From: JBLHGU01 sp047615875
GTDB taxonomy: Bacteria; Pseudomonadota; Gammaproteobacteria; Arenicellales; CAJQKF01
Assembly (NCBI GenBank): GCA_047615875.1
Contig: JBLHGU010000295.1
Span: forward strand, 1 to 5,686
DNA length: 5,686 nucleotides
Direction of reading: 5' to 3'
Made by a program: the position numbers and the translations under genes. Shown here piece after piece: positions 5,508 through 5,686 of the stretch. Under the pieces are notes generated by a model. It ran no database searches, was not told where the DNA came from, and saw only the letters and a program-made list of their open reading frames with translations. Positions within the stretch are counted from its first letter, which is position 1; each line of letters begins with the position of its first letter.

Positions 5508-5684
5508 TCAATCAGTAACTACCCGTCCCTCCGTGTTGGTGAATGGATGTTTATTTTCATCTCGCTCTAGCCAGGCCTTGGGTGCGGTGCTTTGAACCCA
5601 ACAATCGACATGGGTGCCTTGCACTGCTGACACAGAAACGGCGGTCGTTTCCTTATATTGAGCACTGGGATACGGCCTTGCAAA
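5508..5684 (-). CDS. 3' end of a minus-strand gene (partial), one of two competing frames
   Basis: On the minus strand a frame is open from the window edge for 58 codons to TGA at 5510-5508. The end reads THVDCWVQSTAPKAWLERDE and then a polar tail finishing EGRVVTD. Codon choice looks natural and the length is the greatest of the three minus frames, but I recognise no family and cannot see a start. The competing frame, stopping at 5567, is listed separately; only one is likely to be real. Confidence 0.3.
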   Translation of the reverse strand, partial: FARPYPSAQYKETTAVSVSAVQGTHVDCWVQSTAPKAWLERDENKHPFTNTEGRVVTD

Positions 5685-5686
5685 AG
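5567..5686 (-). CDS. Alternative minus-strand gene end with a CxxC zinc-knuckle-like motif (partial)
   Basis: A second minus frame is open from the window edge for 39 codons to TAG at 5569-5567. Its tail, RPPFLCQQCKAPMSIVGF, resembles the C-terminal CPxCGxPM stretch seen in IS91-like and some other transposases, followed by a proline-rich end (KAPHPRPG). If real, this would be the C terminus of a transposase reading toward the metabolic operon. The match is short and from memory of the motif only, and this frame overlaps the longer one ending at 5508. Confidence 0.25.
   Translation of the reverse strand, partial: LLQGRIPVLNIRKRPPFLCQQCKAPMSIVGFKAPHPRPG

Noticed and set aside
5435..5518. 27-codon plus-strand ORF starting ATG 5435
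   Set aside because: No ribosome binding site, no recognisable product, and it runs through the dyad-rich non-coding stretch.

Overview
The window looks like a piece of a proteobacterial chromosome, probably a marine-type gammaproteobacterium. This is inferred from moderate GC, the codon choice, a TTG start behind a strong Shine-Dalgarno, and the protein families present. No taxonomic marker gene is present, so the assignment is loose.

Left and centre (1-4723): a run of plus-strand metabolic genes. The order is the C-terminal end of a medium-chain (quinone oxidoreductase-like) dehydrogenase, a ureohydrolase of the agmatinase/arginase superfamily, a TauD/TfdA-type 2-oxoglutarate/Fe(II) dioxygenase, a ketopantoate-reductase-family (PanE/ApbA) NAD(P)H oxidoreductase, and a flavoprotein of the FAD_oxidored type. 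The first two are 54 bases apart and the last two about 26 bases apart, so each pair probably shares a transcript. The gaps before the dioxygenase (124 bases) and before the PanE-like gene (298 bases) can hold promoters. All catalytic residues I can check are intact. Together the set reads as a catabolic or modification pathway for a guanidino (or related amidino) compound: one C-N hydrolase plus four redox enzymes. No transporter or regulator is in view, so the substrate cannot be named. The ureohydrolase and the dioxygenase both depart from the best-known family signatures at substrate-facing positions.

Right (4724-5686): the character changes abruptly. The DNA becomes AT-rich and holds only small, poorly initiated, overlapping reading frames: a coiled-coil fragment without an ATG, a 29-codon acidic ORF, and a two-helix membrane protein. 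Then comes a non-coding stretch with imperfect dyad symmetry, bulged bases and GTTRRRY-type heptamers, features that recall integron attC sites without meeting the full consensus. At the right edge the 3' end of a minus-strand gene enters the window; two frames are open and the true one cannot be settled. This part looks like accessory or recently acquired DNA joined to the end of the metabolic operon.
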